Assembly: GCA_950295325.1 (NCBI GenBank)
Contig: OX485804.1
Location: 40,612,001-40,676,000 of the forward strand
Direction of reading: 5' to 3'
Source of the DNA: Polytrichum commune
Lineage: Eukaryota; Streptophyta; Polytrichopsida; Polytrichales; Polytrichaceae
DNA: 64,000 bases
Both the position numbers and the translations under genes were made by a program. Under the pieces are notes generated by a model. It searched no databases, had not been told where the DNA came from, and saw only the letters and a program-made list of their open reading frames with translations. Shown here piece by piece: positions 12,027 to 24,000 of this stretch. The first letter of the stretch is position 1; each line of letters begins with the position of its first letter.

Positions 12027-13806
12027 TCAGTTCATACAAGTTAAGACATGTGGATGTAGAGCATTTGATTTCATAACCAAAGAAAATATCAATACCTCCT
12101 GTTGACAGGGAAAAACGGCTGATAGTCGAGAAATGATGTCACACTCTTTCATGGCATCCGTATTCTCTTTGAATATGCTTAATTTCTTCAAGAAGGATAT
12201 TATTCTGTTAATCCCAACAAATTGATCGCATGACCTCTCTTTGAACTTCAAGATTTACTAGTCATAAGCAGCTCTAATTGTTTCACAAACTTCTTAACAG
12301 AAAAATGGGAATTGGTCAAGTACTGTGAAATCAGATCAAAAAGAGATTTTGACAATATTGAACTATGAGATCAGTTTCAAATCCTGTGTGGACAATCTGT
12401 GTACCACTGCAAGCCTTCTTCCAACAAAGTTGGTCATTCTAGGAAGGTCACTAAATTTGAGATCATTTTTATGTTTTGCAAAGGCCAACAATGGTACCAC
12501 ATAGAGAAGTAGAATCTTCATGAGGTTTAAAAATCAAAGAAGTTTAGGATTCCAGTCAGCAAATCAGATATGGGACTCACATGGTGAGCAAGGCAACATT
12601 TTTCCAGCTCAATAGCTTGCACAATGTGTCCTGTTCCAAATGCAGACCAGGAATCCTTCTTGTCAGAACAAACGAAATATCTCCAAAAAGTGTCAGTATT
12701 ATGAAACTGAGCAGCAGAATTATGCATTGATTAAACTCAAAACCCTAAACCCTTGCACTTCCAAGATAAGACCTGATGAATGCACCCACAAGAAATGTTA
12801 TCAATAGTCCTGTGACATCTTCAATCGGCGGGGAACAGGATCCTGTTTTAATGGACCAGGTAACTTCAAAACGTTCAGACATGAGAATTCTTAATTTCCT
12901 TGCTTTGGTCTTTCTCATGACAATGCAGTGTGGAATTCTACTATATTAAAAAAAACTTGCATGATCTTCAACGTCCAAGACCCCATGCCCTTGCAATCAA
13001 AGAAGAACTCTTGCGTATGGCACAACTAGCAACAGAATTCTGCTGCTCATGCATGTCATGCTTGCTTTGCAGAAGAATCCACGAAGTGCAAAGGCATGAA
13101 GAGGACAAGCATATAACCATTCCAAACACAACCTCCTACATACAACATCTCATGGAATCGGAGTTTGGGAAATTGCCATACTTCACGTAGCTGCAACTCA
13201 GCGCATTGGATCTCTAGAGTCAGCAGGTTCAGAGTAGTCTTCCCAATCTTCTGTTCTAAGAGGAACTGCAGTCATACCAAATTAATCATCAAATGCCCGG
13301 GCCTCAGGACTTGGCATCGTGAACAAAGGAGACTGTAATAAGGTATGAATGACAGTAGACATACCGCATGGAAATTCCGGAACAATGACAACATGTAGAA
13401 CGTTGAAACGATGTTTAACCGCAAATTGAAGCACTTCCTGCCTTCCTCGCGCAATACTCTCACCAATGCACCCTACGCCTTGCCCAATGCCCAATGGCTT
13501 CTTTCGATGAGCCAGTCCAAAATTTAGCCATCACTTTCGGTGCTACATCCTTTGTGTCCTCGTAGACATGTCGGTTTCAGGATCAAAATCTTGATGCACA
13601 TCACGATAGATGACCTTGCCTCGCATGCAACACCGTTCTTGCAATTCTGGGCTTTCGACTGAAACCCTAATTTTTAGAAATGGCGAGTCACATATAATGG
13701 CAACGCCATCAATCGAGATGTTCACAGGATTGGTGATTCTTACATTGTTTCTGGGCCAGCCTCCCTGTGTGTGACCTCCTCCGCCTCCCTGCAATACGAA
13801 GCCCAT
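12027..13806 (-). pseudogene. Exon-like fragments of an unidentified gene inside the TIR unit
   Basis: Several minus-strand pieces look exonic. About 12596-12703 is bounded by a CTCAG acceptor and a strong GTGAGT donor and encodes FWRYFVCSDKKDSWSAFGTG and more. About 12110-12240 encodes NRIISFLKKLSIFKEN. Around 13543-13806 an ATG opens an 87-codon frame (VRITNPVNISIDGVAIICD). Just downstream, two other frames continue with protein-like sequence (KVMAKFWTGSSKEAIGHW, then VLQFAVKHRFNVLHVVIV), as if frameshifted. No family is recognised. The fragments may be a decayed host gene or DNA captured by the surrounding element; none is claimed to be functional. Confidence 0.3.
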
Positions 13807-14079
13807 ACTTCTTGCTCAAAGAAGAAAGAAATACACAAGAAATAGATACACCGCCGGAAGCTTCGAATTGAGCTCCTGCTCAGCTCTGCTCTGCGCCGCT
13901 CCAACCCCGCTCCCAATTTCTATCCCCAACTTTGCAGCATTGTGCACCACACAAACAAACCCCACGACATGGAGCTCCTCAAGTCGCCACAGAATGCTCA
14001 GAATGCCACAGCAATTGCTAATGAGCAATTGCTGCGCAACATAAGGGCAGCATGAACATTGCTGCGCAATATTAGGACC

Positions 14080-15699
14080 GGTTACCATATGACCACCAAA
14101 AATGATGGGGTCCTTGATAGATAGATGGAATCGTGAATGAAGAGCCTCTTCACTCGAGGGGTAGGCCCCGTTTTCATGAGTGGGCTATGTGTATAATGGG
14201 TGATGGACTTTACCGTAACTTGAGAGTACCAATATCGTACCATTTTCATGGGCCGTGGTCTTTGGATTTGGCTCTTGGGTTTGGTGTGGCTTGTGAGGGT
14301 TCGGAGGGGTTGTTGTTTGACATTTGTGGTTGTCCTAAGTCTTTTGTCAACCTCCTCAAGTATGTTCATTGTGCTTGGGTCTTGAATATAGTTGGGATGT
14401 TAATGTTAAATATCAAAGTGTGTTAATCTTGCTCGGAGTTGAAAATGTGTTTTTATGTGAATAACTTATTATTGGTCCCGCCAGATGCTGTTATTTATAC
14501 ATACACGTGAAGCTTTGTCCTTTATGTGGAATCATATTAATATCAATATCCCTACAATATTCAGCAATGATGTATGTGTTCACTTTGGTTGGTTGGGGAG
14601 GTGAGACTATAGTAAAGGGAGCTAATTAAGAGTGAGGTTGCAAATCAAGTTCGAATGTCATAAAGGGATTTGAAAGAGCATGAGCCATGGGGGGGGGGGG
14701 GTCAAACTATGGAGGTTTGACATAATACTATTATGTGACATGGCCTTTCATAAGATAACAATGAGATGTTGGGAGTTCAGTTTGAATTTGTGTCTTCATG
14801 CGCAACATTTATGGGTGCCATTGAGTTTACCGTTTTGTATGCATTTGTATGCAGAATATGATATGTTGATGCTTGAATCAGGGAGATTCTATTATACAAG
14901 TGGGGGCTTTGACCTACTTGCCTCTCTAGGAAAATTTAGCCATTTATTTATAGGGAATACAATTACAAAACAACTTGCATTCCTCGTCGTTTCCTCCACT
15001 CCATTTGCGAAAAATACTGCACAATTTTTCAAGCCACTCTTTCTAACCAAATCAACTCACTGTCACCGTTTTCCAAATTTCTACCTCAAATTGATATGTG
15101 CAATTAAGTTGCACCACGCTTTTATACTGACATCCCACATTATTTTGAATGTTCACAATCACAAGAACAAAACATACTAACAATTATGTTATTGTGATTG
15201 TTATGAGGACAAATAAACAAAGCTATATGTTCTTGTGACATGGTTTTAACCCGAGGTAATTCACATTGGTTGAGAGGCAACTTGTTCACAAAGGCAACCC
15301 TAATTGCACATGTATATCAGTATAACTACATAGAACGTTTCCAAATTCATGAACCTTTGAGTTTGGTGGAGTCTTTGGCCCCCAATCCAGATGCTCAAAC
15401 TGCCACTGGAAGTAACTTAAGCAAGAATTTGTGGCATTCCAATCATAAAGTGAGTTCGAAGTCGAGCACGAACTACTAAAATTACATCAGCTCAAAGTGT
15501 GTTTCATACATTGCCCTTTGGTTGGCCTCTCACAATGGGACAGGTGTCATGACCTCATTGGAAGGAGGCTCAAATAAAGCAAAGCTGGGGAAGGTGTCTA
15601 AAAGGGTGCATTGCTATTACGAAGCGGAAACAAAACGTTGATACTCTCCATGACACGATTTTATTTTATTTTATTTATTATTTCATGCAAAGCAGTTAA
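14080..15699. other. Intergenic DNA with degenerate dispersed repeat
   Basis: AT-rich. A 13-base G tract lies at 14689-14701, and a block at about 14640-14830 is shared with 7790-8220. A 166-codon frame at 14680-15180 has no recognisable domain; it starts inside the G tract and runs through repeat sequence, so I do not call it a gene. Confidence 0.55.
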
Positions 15700-16198
15700 G
15701 GGCCACTTCACACACGAGACTGAGAGCCCGTGACCAATACACTTCAAGCGCTCTCATTGGTGGAAAAGGCAGAGCCGGTCCAACTTCGCTTCACACTACG
15801 CTTGAGGGACCAACAGAGTGTGTGAATGCAAGATGGATGTGAAGTCTACATGAATTCCTACATGGCATCAAATGGATCATGTTTCATGGTCACTTGGACT
15901 ATTTTCAAAAACCAACTCTTGGAGGTAGGCCTAACACAAAATTGAGAGACCATGGCACTCCGAATGCTCATAACCGTTGGTTTGTTTTATTTTGTCATGT
16001 GTGAGGACCCACATGAATAGACATTTATTAAAAGAGCATTTGATTGAGGGCCCGGTCACATATGACTTCACGCTATACTTGAGGGTCCGTGAACACACTA
16101 TATGGTTTTGGAGGTGTCTTGGGATTGCTTTTGGACACTTGCTTTTGGGCTCTCACAATTTCATGCTCACGGCTCTTAACTTGTGTGTGAAGTGGCCC
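15700..16198. mobile_element. PIF/Harbinger-like MITE, family A
   Basis: A 499-bp element starting GGGCCACTTCACACACGAG and ending GTGTGAAGTGGCCC, with TAA on the left (15697-15699) and TAA on the right (16199-16201). The right TAA is at the same time the left flank of the next element. Confidence 0.8.
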
Positions 16199-16201
16199 TA
16201 A

Positions 16202-16921
16202 GGGCCATCTCACACACGAGCTAAGAGCCGTGACCATTGCATCATAAGGGCATGTGTACACCAAATGCATTAGGCTATGGTTCTTAAATGATCAGGATAC
16301 CTTTTTTTTTGGATGAGACGACAATGAAGTTCATGAACTATAGCCCAAAGTTTTTTGGAGGGCACAAGTCTTTAGTGTACACCCAATTTTTTTCATATGT
16401 ATATTCAAAGAGTTGTCATGAAAAGATTCCCTATAATCCATGCCAACATTATCCATTCTTGCCACATGGGATTCCATGTAGATTTTTCATATACTAAAGA
16501 TGTTATGGATTGTGGTCCAAAACTGCCCTCGTGTAAACCTAAAGCAGGGGCCCTTGACACTCTCAACCAATGATAATGCAAGGATCCTCAAGAACCATGG
16601 CCTAATGTCTTTCGTGTAAACATGCCCTAAGATCTCTCGCTGGTCGAAAAGGCGAAGACCATCCAAGTTCACTTCACATTAGAAGGCAAAAGCCTAAGGA
16701 CCCAAATAAATTATTGTAAATGAAAAAGTCTATGTGGATTCCTACATGACAAACTATAAGTTATGTTTCATGGTGTGTTAGAATCTACATCAAGCCCACC
16801 TCCAAAAGGTAGGCCTAATGCAAATTCCAATAGATCATGTCAATGGTATAGCCTTTGGATGAGAATCGAGAGTCCTCACAAGTACATGGTCATGGCTCTT
16901 GGCTCATGTGTGAAGTGGCCC
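16202..16921. mobile_element. Second PIF-like MITE abutting the first
   Basis: Starts GGGCCATCTCACACACGAG and ends TGTGTGAAGTGGCCC, followed by TAA (16922-16924). It shares the single TAA at 16199-16201 with the previous element. At 720 bp it is longer than the other family A copies and is the likely source of the 335-bp array units downstream. Confidence 0.7.
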
Positions 16922-16929
16922 TAAGTATG

Positions 16930-18560
16930 GACCAACTTTCCATCATGTCTATCTCTTGTAATACAAATTTTACAAAGCATAAAGCTAAAGGTGTGGCTGT
17001 AAACCCCTAAAAATACATCACCCACTTGAAGAAGTTGGTGTTAAGGTGACATTAGTTTTATGTCTTTGTTCGGACCACAAACATCTACCCAGGCGCGATC
17101 TTAACCTAGTTGTCATAGTTCAACAACAACATGAAACAAAAAGTCAACATTGGAAGCAAGATAAATGTAATATTCCACAATACAATTTTCTTCATGACAA
17201 CACATATGGAAAGACTTCCCAATTCTTGCATCTTGTGCCAAAGGTTTACAAAGTGGAAAGAAATTGAAGGTTCATCTATGTTTAGCGGACCCCCCCCCCC
17301 CCTTCACCTACCCTTTTTATATATTGCCTATATCCCAAACTTGGGGTAGAAGCATTGTGGGAACACCACTTGAGCGAGATAGGGATTAAAGAATGAAATG
17401 TAAGTTGAACCCAAAAAAACGGAATAGAGGAAATAGAGTAAGAGGTGAAATATAGACTTAAATGGGTCTAGGGAGTGGAGAATGAAATGTATGGTTATTA
17501 CAAAAGAGTAGAGTAGAGTATAATAGAATAGAGTGAAATATGAACAAGAAGATACATGCATTGATTAGGACAAAGCCTCTCATAATGAAGTTACTTGTTT
17601 GTTTCTTTTTGCTACACAACTACTTGAAAAACTGGTGCCAAGGTAACATTGATGACTCTATTCAACTACACTCTACACCCACTAGGACATAGTTCTTGGC
17701 TTAGGTGTAGAGTATCAATAATAAGGGGTAGTAAAATCATTATGGGTGAAACTAAACAAGAATTAGATCTATGGCCCGCCTTTTCTTTAGGATTAACAAC
17801 ATTATATCAACTTTCCCATTGTTCTATTTGGTACTTAATTAAAGTCCATAATGAAGAAGTTGAAAGTTCATCTATGAATCTTGTAAAAGCATACTAACCT
17901 ACTTGGAGAAGGTGGTATGAAGGTGATATCAATGCTTCACCCTAAGCAAATACTAGGGCATGGATCATAACTTGAGTGGATATCAAAGGTTCAACAACAA
18001 AGGGCATGAAAAATATGGCACATTATCAATTTATAAATAAAAGCGATGGACATTGTTTTGTTGCTTGTTTCACCTAGTAACACATAATTTATAAAAACAA
18101 AAAGTTAGGATTTCATTCACGGATTTCCTATGAACATACTACCTACTTGGAGAAGGGCAAAAATCTTAACTTAGGTGCCATAGATTGAACGAAATGGGTA
18201 GAAAAATCATCACATGGTCAAGTATATATGTTAAGATTTCAATATGGCACAACCTTTTCTTCATAAATAGCAATATTGTGGTAAACTTTATGACCACAAA
18301 AGGTACATGTTCCCAAAAATTAGCAACTAGAAGGTAAGTTATGAACCCCCTAAAAACACACTACGTACTCGGAGAAGGTGGGTACCAAGGTGACATCAAT
18401 GGTCTTAATCCTCTTTGCCATAAGCACCTACTGGGACATGGTCATGACATGGTCCTATTCCTCTTTGCCATAACACCAACATGGACATAACATGGTCCTA
18501 TTCCTCTTTGCCACAACACCAACATGGACATGACATGGTCTCTAATTGCTGTGGTATGTC
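16930..18560. repeat. Degenerate tandem repeats of about 220-280 bp
   Basis: A motif close to CTACTTGGAGAAGGTGG, followed by AAGGTGA.ATCAATG, recurs near 17025, 17622, 17898, 18143 and 18366. Preceding sequence in each unit is also related. At 18430-18545 a shorter unit (CCTCTTTGCCATAACACCAA) is repeated three times. A 13-base C tract lies at 17290-17302. No gene was found. Confidence 0.6.
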
Positions 18561-18589
18561 GGAATTTGCTCAGAGGTGGACCTTGCCGC

Positions 18590-19600
18590 AAATTCCAACA
18601 AACCATGAAACATTATCCATAGTTTGACATGTAGGAATCCACATAGATTTTTCATCCATGACATTCTCCTTTGAGCCCCTTAGGGTCTTCACTTGGACGG
18701 TCTTGGCCTTTTTCGACCAATGAGAGATCTTAGAATGCACTGGTCACGACGGGCCTTCCGTCTCTCGCTTGTGTGTGAAGTGGCCCTAATAAGCGCCAAC
18801 CTATCAGCATAGCATGGGATCTTAAGTTACGTGTCAATACAACCAACATGAAGTAAAGTATGGTAATGTGAATTAGGGTTAGAGGGCCCAACCTAGAGAC
18901 TGGAAGCCTATAACTAGGTAGGTCGGTATTCCGACAGACCATGAAACATCATCGGTAGGTTGACATGTAGGAATCACAAATATACTTTTCATCCATGATA
19001 ATCTCTTTTGAACCCCTTAGTCTTCACTTGGGACGGTCTCGGCCTTTTAAACCAATGAGAGATCTTAGAATGCAATGGTCACGACATGCCATCTGCCTCT
19101 TGTGCGTGTGTGAAGTGGCCCTAATAAGCGCCTTCCTATCAGCAGGGTATGGGATCTTAAACTTAGGTTGTCAGAACAACAAGTAGGAAGTAAAGTACGG
19201 TAAGGTGGATGAGGGTTAGAGGGCCCAACCTAGAGATTGGAAGCCTAGAACTACGTAGGTCAATATTCCGACACACCATGAAACATCATGCATAAGTTGA
19301 CATGTAGGAATCACACATAGACTTTTCGTCCATGATAATCTCCTTTGAACCCCTTAAGGTCTTCACTTGGGACGGTCTCGGCCTTTTTGACCAACGAGAG
19401 ATCTTAGAATGCAATGGTCACGAGGGGCCTTCCGTCTCTCGTGCATGTGTGAAGTGGCCCTAATAAGCGCCTGCCCATCAGCAGGGCATGGGATCTTAAA
19501 CTTAGGTGTCAGAACAGCCAGTAGGAAGTAAAGTACGGGGAGGTAAATTAGGGTTAGAGGGCCCAGCCTAGAGATTGGAAGCCTAGAACTACGTAGCTAG
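18590..19600. repeat. Three tandem 335-bp units derived from a family A MITE end
   Basis: The junction GAAGTGGCCCTAATAAGCGCC occurs at about 18778, 19112 and 19451, so the periods are 334 and 339 bases. Each unit contains a MITE right terminus (GTGTGAAGTGGCCC), a block inverted relative to the MITE at 16202-16921 (CATGTAGGAATC..CACATAGACTTTTC), and GAGGGCCCA.CCTAGAGA. The array ends about 150 bp before the (GA)n leader of the SET-domain gene. Confidence 0.75.
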
Positions 19601-19756
19601 GTAAGTTAAGTAAGAAAGGAAGGAAGTCTTGATAACGAAGGCTGGGAGACAGCGAGCGAACGAACGAAGTGTCCCAAGGCCAGCAGAGGCTTGGCTTGGT
19701 GTGTGAACGAAGAGTGGGGGGCGTCTTCCGCAAGGAGAAGAGCACGCGACTCGACG

Positions 19757-19809
<53 letters not shown>

Positions 19810-21061
19810 ATGATGAGCATGGGCATGGGCATCCCCCCCGGCTATGGTGGCAGCCACTGGCAATGATCTAGGTCATCGCTTTGCTCGCTCTTCCTCCCAC
19901 CGTCCAGCCTGCCGTGGCGCCCACAACGCTCCTCACATGCCTGCTCGGGTGCGGGGCTGGTCGGTCGGGCCAAAGCGGATGCTCGTTGCGGGCACGGGCG
20001 CACAGGGGTTTTGGTTTTGGTATTGGGTGCGGGTTGGCTGCGAGCTTTGAAGGTTTGTTGGGGGAGACAGGGTGAGTGGCTGCTGCGGCGGTGGTTTGAT
20101 TGAAGGTGGTGGTGGTGGTGGTGGTTGCCTTTTCTTGTGTGGCCAAACCCTAAGGGGAAAGAGAGGGAGGGAGGGAGAGAGGGAGGATGAGGGCAAGGAT
20201 GGGCAGGGGATGTGGCGATGTGGGGAGTAGGTCTGCACATGCGGTGATTGCGAGGAGTTTGAAGAAGAGGCGCGAATAGGTCTGAGGCGAATCACTCTTG
20301 ACGGTGGTGTGGTGCCCTAGGGTGTGCTTTCCGTGGCCGACTTCCTCTGATTTGTGCCGAATTTGTGGATTCGTAGAGTAGGTCATGTGAAATCCATGGG
20401 GTACATGGTGCATCCCTTTTGAGCGAGGGGGTGAAGGTTATGAGGGGACGGGCGACCTGCATTGCGAGTGTGGCCAGCGACGAGTTGGTCGTTTGAGGTT
20501 CTCACGAGATTGGGGGCTGGGGCTCGGTAGGGTGTTCGTGTCCTGGTTCGAGCATTGGGGCGAGGGGTTCAAGGGAGTACCCGGAACAAACGAGACTGGA
20601 TTTTGGTAGTTTTGGGGACTGAGCAAATGAAGAATGAGTTGTGGATTTGAGAGAGATAGTGATGTTTTTTTTGTTTTTTTTTTGGGGGGGGTGTTGTTGG
20701 TGATGTGAGAGAGCAAGTTAGGGTGAGAAGTGAGGAGTTGTGATATGTATAAGGCGGGTGATATTGGACACACATATTGCACCCTCTGAATCTGAGAAAA
20801 CTGACAAATAGGTCGTGCAATGCAGGCATACATTCTTCGGGCTATATTTTATCTTGCAAAGGATGACCTGGACGGGGTAGTAGTGGGGCAGTGGGGATCC
20901 TGTTGCCATGAACGGCGGATGGACTGAAGGCCAGACGTCTCAGATTTGATGTATAGCTCAATTATGAAGCTCGGACTTCTAAATAGACATGACAAATTGG
21001 AAAGGGGTGCTACTAGACAGCAGATAGTGAGAGGGAAGAGGTGCACAGGAGGAAGGCATTC
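19601..21061 (+). promoter_or_regulatory. GC-rich promoter and 5' leader of the SET-domain gene
   Basis: The stretch becomes GC-rich and carries a (GA)n tract (19760-19808) and GGT/GGA-rich runs, typical of a plant 5' UTR. A 5' UTR intron is plausible, from a GTGAGT donor near 20072 to a TGCAG acceptor at 20824. Before the main ATG (21062) there are short upstream frames, the first an 18-codon ORF at 19810-19866 (MMSMGMGIPPGYGGSHWQ). The main frame has a TAG at 21014-21016, so translation does not run in from further upstream without splicing. The transcription start cannot be placed from sequence alone. Confidence 0.5.
19760..19808. repeat. (GA)n microsatellite, about 24 repeats
   Basis: Pure GA dinucleotide run in the putative leader. 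GA tracts in plant leaders can bind BBR/BPC-type GAGA factors (established family knowledge); binding here is untested. Confidence 0.9.
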
Positions 21062-24000
21062 ATGGCTTTCAATGTACAATGTGCGGACTCTGATGACAGG
21101 GGGGAAGTTGGCCCACAGCTTGAGCGGGCAGAAGAACAGGCACTGAACAACACATCTAAGACATCAGAGGCACCCCAGACAGGGAAGAATTTAAGCATGG
21201 ATCCTATCGAACAGGGACTTACTACTGTGACGGAGGCTGATGTATCGAATGATGGAAGGAGACGGAGCTCACGCCTCAGAGGCAAAGTTGCTCCAAAGAG
21301 TACAGGACTTGTTGGTGCTGGGATTCCTCCGGTGGTTAAAGCAGTGCAGGGTACTGGACGAAGGGGCAGGCGGAAGAAGGGTGCAGTTGTGGAGAGCGGC
21401 CGAAGTAATGGTGGGGAGTTGGTGGTTGTTGAACCCATGAATATTATTGAAGCGAATGTTGTAAGGGAGTGTGAGCTCGAAGCCACTAGACAGGTAGATA
21501 ATGATGACGGAGGAGCTAGGCCAGCAGATGATGATGTTGGAGCAGCTCCAGTTGGTTGTGTCTCTGTTGGGAATATTGCACAGAAAGGAGAAGTCAGCGA
21601 AGAAAAAGCTGTGAAAGTAAAGAGACTGGAGGATTTGGGTGTACTGGATGATGGTAATCTGTGTGAGGATGATAGAGATGACGACACTGGAATCGCAGCG
21701 TTCTTTCTGGACAACAATGACAATTGTGACAGTAATATCTACGAGAATCTTCCCAGTATCGTGAATCTCAATCTGAAGGAGGATGTTAGTCAAACTGAGG
21801 TTCTAGCGGCCTCTGGAGCAGGAAGACAAGTCACGCTTACTCCACGAGTCGAGGATGTACCTGCAGATGTGGATGTGGAAATAGTTCTCAGGAAGAAGAA
21901 AACTGAGAAAGTTGCTTCAGTCGCTGTAGTGGGAGGACTGGACGAGTCTGCAGAGTTGAAAAATACAACCCCATCAAATGCTGAACCAAATTGTGAAACC
22001 ACTCTTCACACAGCTGTAGATGTGGAAAGGAATGAGAAAGAGGCTGTCGATGTGAAAGTCACAGATGAGGCTGGTTTTGGTGAGAGTAATGACAACGTAA
22101 TGACTGCAAAGGAGTGTAACGAAGATGGTGTAAAATCAAATGCAGATCCTGGGGAAGACAGTAGTTCCGTAACCTCTCAGGATAATGTCGCGCACAGGGC
22201 ATCTGGTAGTAAGGACAGGAGCAGTATAGGCATAAGCAGTGACGAAGCTACAGGTTGGAATGTTCTCAATCATTCTGATCCCACTCGTTCTAGCTTTTGG
22301 CAACACAATGCTGTGAATCTTAGCTCGCTCCTGTCATTGTCAGACTTGTAGTGATAAGTGTAAGTTGAAGGTACCCTGTATTGTTTTCAATTGCTTATCC
22401 TCATTGCCGATCCACCTACCCATAGATGACATGAAACTTATTTGCCAGGCTCAAAGCAGTTTCAGGGTCACATCGTGAAGTCGGTGTCGTAATATGGGCT
22501 GCGCTGATTTTAGCCGTTCTGAACCACCGGAAGGTTGGAGGCTAGATGGTTCATACGGTACTCAATAAGAGGTCACTCATTGGTAGTGTAATTCATTCGT
22601 GGGCTTTCTCGGTGCATGTGCAGGATTTTCAGGAGCAGTTCATAAAGACTCCGTAATAGATGAAAAGCCTGCAGCGTCGTTAAGCTCTGAACCTCCAAGA
22701 GATGGGGCCTCTCAGGTTCGATCTAGAATAGGGATGTGCAAACAGGGGGATCTGCATGGAGAGGTTGGCCAGGTTGTAAGTGAAAACATGGAGGGTAGGT
22801 CTTTAGAAATTTCTGTCGACAACCTTAAGCTATCAGCCCTTGGAAACCAGGGGGTTGGTGGCAGGGATGCAGGAGAGCAGAAAGAATCTTCGATTACTTC
22901 AGAGGGAGGATTACAGCAAGCAACTTTGGAGAATTCTGGGTCTGAGCGAACAGGGAAGGGTAAACGTGATGAACTCAGTGCTGGAGAAGGACTAGAGGAA
23001 AATGAGTCTGATGGCAGTGGAAAAGATAGAGTGCAATCCCTGAATGCCATTGTTAATACTTCTCAACCCGAAAAGATCTCCAATGCGGGTCATGGGATGG
23101 CAGCTGCTAGTGTCAATACCTCGAAGAGGAGGACTGGGATCACCAGGAAATTTAGTGCTGAAGCCCAAATATCGGAGATGGCTGAAAACTACCCAGTTGA
23201 GGACTCACAAGGAATCAGGAAGAGGGGTATGTAGATTATTTGAGAAGAATTTTAACTGTTTAGTTGGCATAAAGATCATTTGAACTTAATGAACTCTCCA
23301 GGATTGTATGACCTGACATGTATGAAGGGACAGGTCACAGCATCAGGGTGTAGGACATCCAATATCTTTTCATTTACCTCTCAAGTGAAACTGTGATGTG
23401 GGACCAGTATGATGTTAATTTTCTGTTTTGTGTCCTTGTCATAGATTACTTGGGAGGTTGGTTATCCTAGTAGGTCTTGACTCATATGAAACATTTTTGA
23501 AATCTTTGAGATATATATGTTGATAGTGACTAGGCAAGAATGTTGAAGGTTCTTTCTGAAAAAGCCAAATTGATTCATCTTTGTACTGGACTGAGCTTTG
23601 ATGAAATTTAATGCATTAATCTCCTGAATGGTGTGGATGCAAAAACCAACCTGACATTCTCTTATTTACTTTCCATACAGATAGTCAACTTGGCGAAGGA
23701 GAGGACTCCACACAACTTGCAGAGAAGACTGACTCATTGAAGTCTGTAAATCAAGAGTCAGGTGAGTCTGGTGGTGTCAAGGCTGAAAACAGTAGCGTGA
23801 TTGCTGAAACCCCTCTGCTGGTCACGTTTGGTTGTATACTTCCATCTTATCATCAATTCACACAATTTAGCAACCATTGTTGTGTGTTTGTTCAGGACCA
23901 GTAGGAAATGTGGCAAGACACACACAGAGTACTGCTGCTGGCGAAGACAATTCTAGTGGTGTCACAGAGGGCGAGGCCAACACCACTGCTGAGAAGGTAG

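Larger units (their letters stand above)
11643..14079. mobile_element. Candidate TIR transposon carrying exon-like fragments
   Basis: The ends are perfect inverted repeats: GGTCCTAATATTGCGCAG at 11643 and its complement ending at 14079. Similarity extends outward as (T/C)ATATGGTA on both sides, so the true termini may lie about 10 bp further out. A third inverted copy at about 11881-11896 forms a smaller nested unit with the left end. No clear target duplication was found. The interior is gene-like in composition and holds several minus-strand exon-like frames, suggesting a Pack-type or gene-capturing element. Confidence 0.4.

Noticed and set aside
14680-15180. 166-codon plus-strand ORF
   Set aside because: It starts within a poly(G) tract, overlaps a dispersed repeat and has no domain or splice context.
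20107-20130. (GGT)n run as a coding His or Gly repeat
   Set aside because: Short trinucleotide run in a leader region; frames on both strands end quickly.
21013-21793. Minus-strand ORFs of 236 and 174 codons opposite exon 1 of the SET-domain gene
   Set aside because: They are antisense shadows of the acidic, Ser/Asp-rich exon; composition and position explain them.
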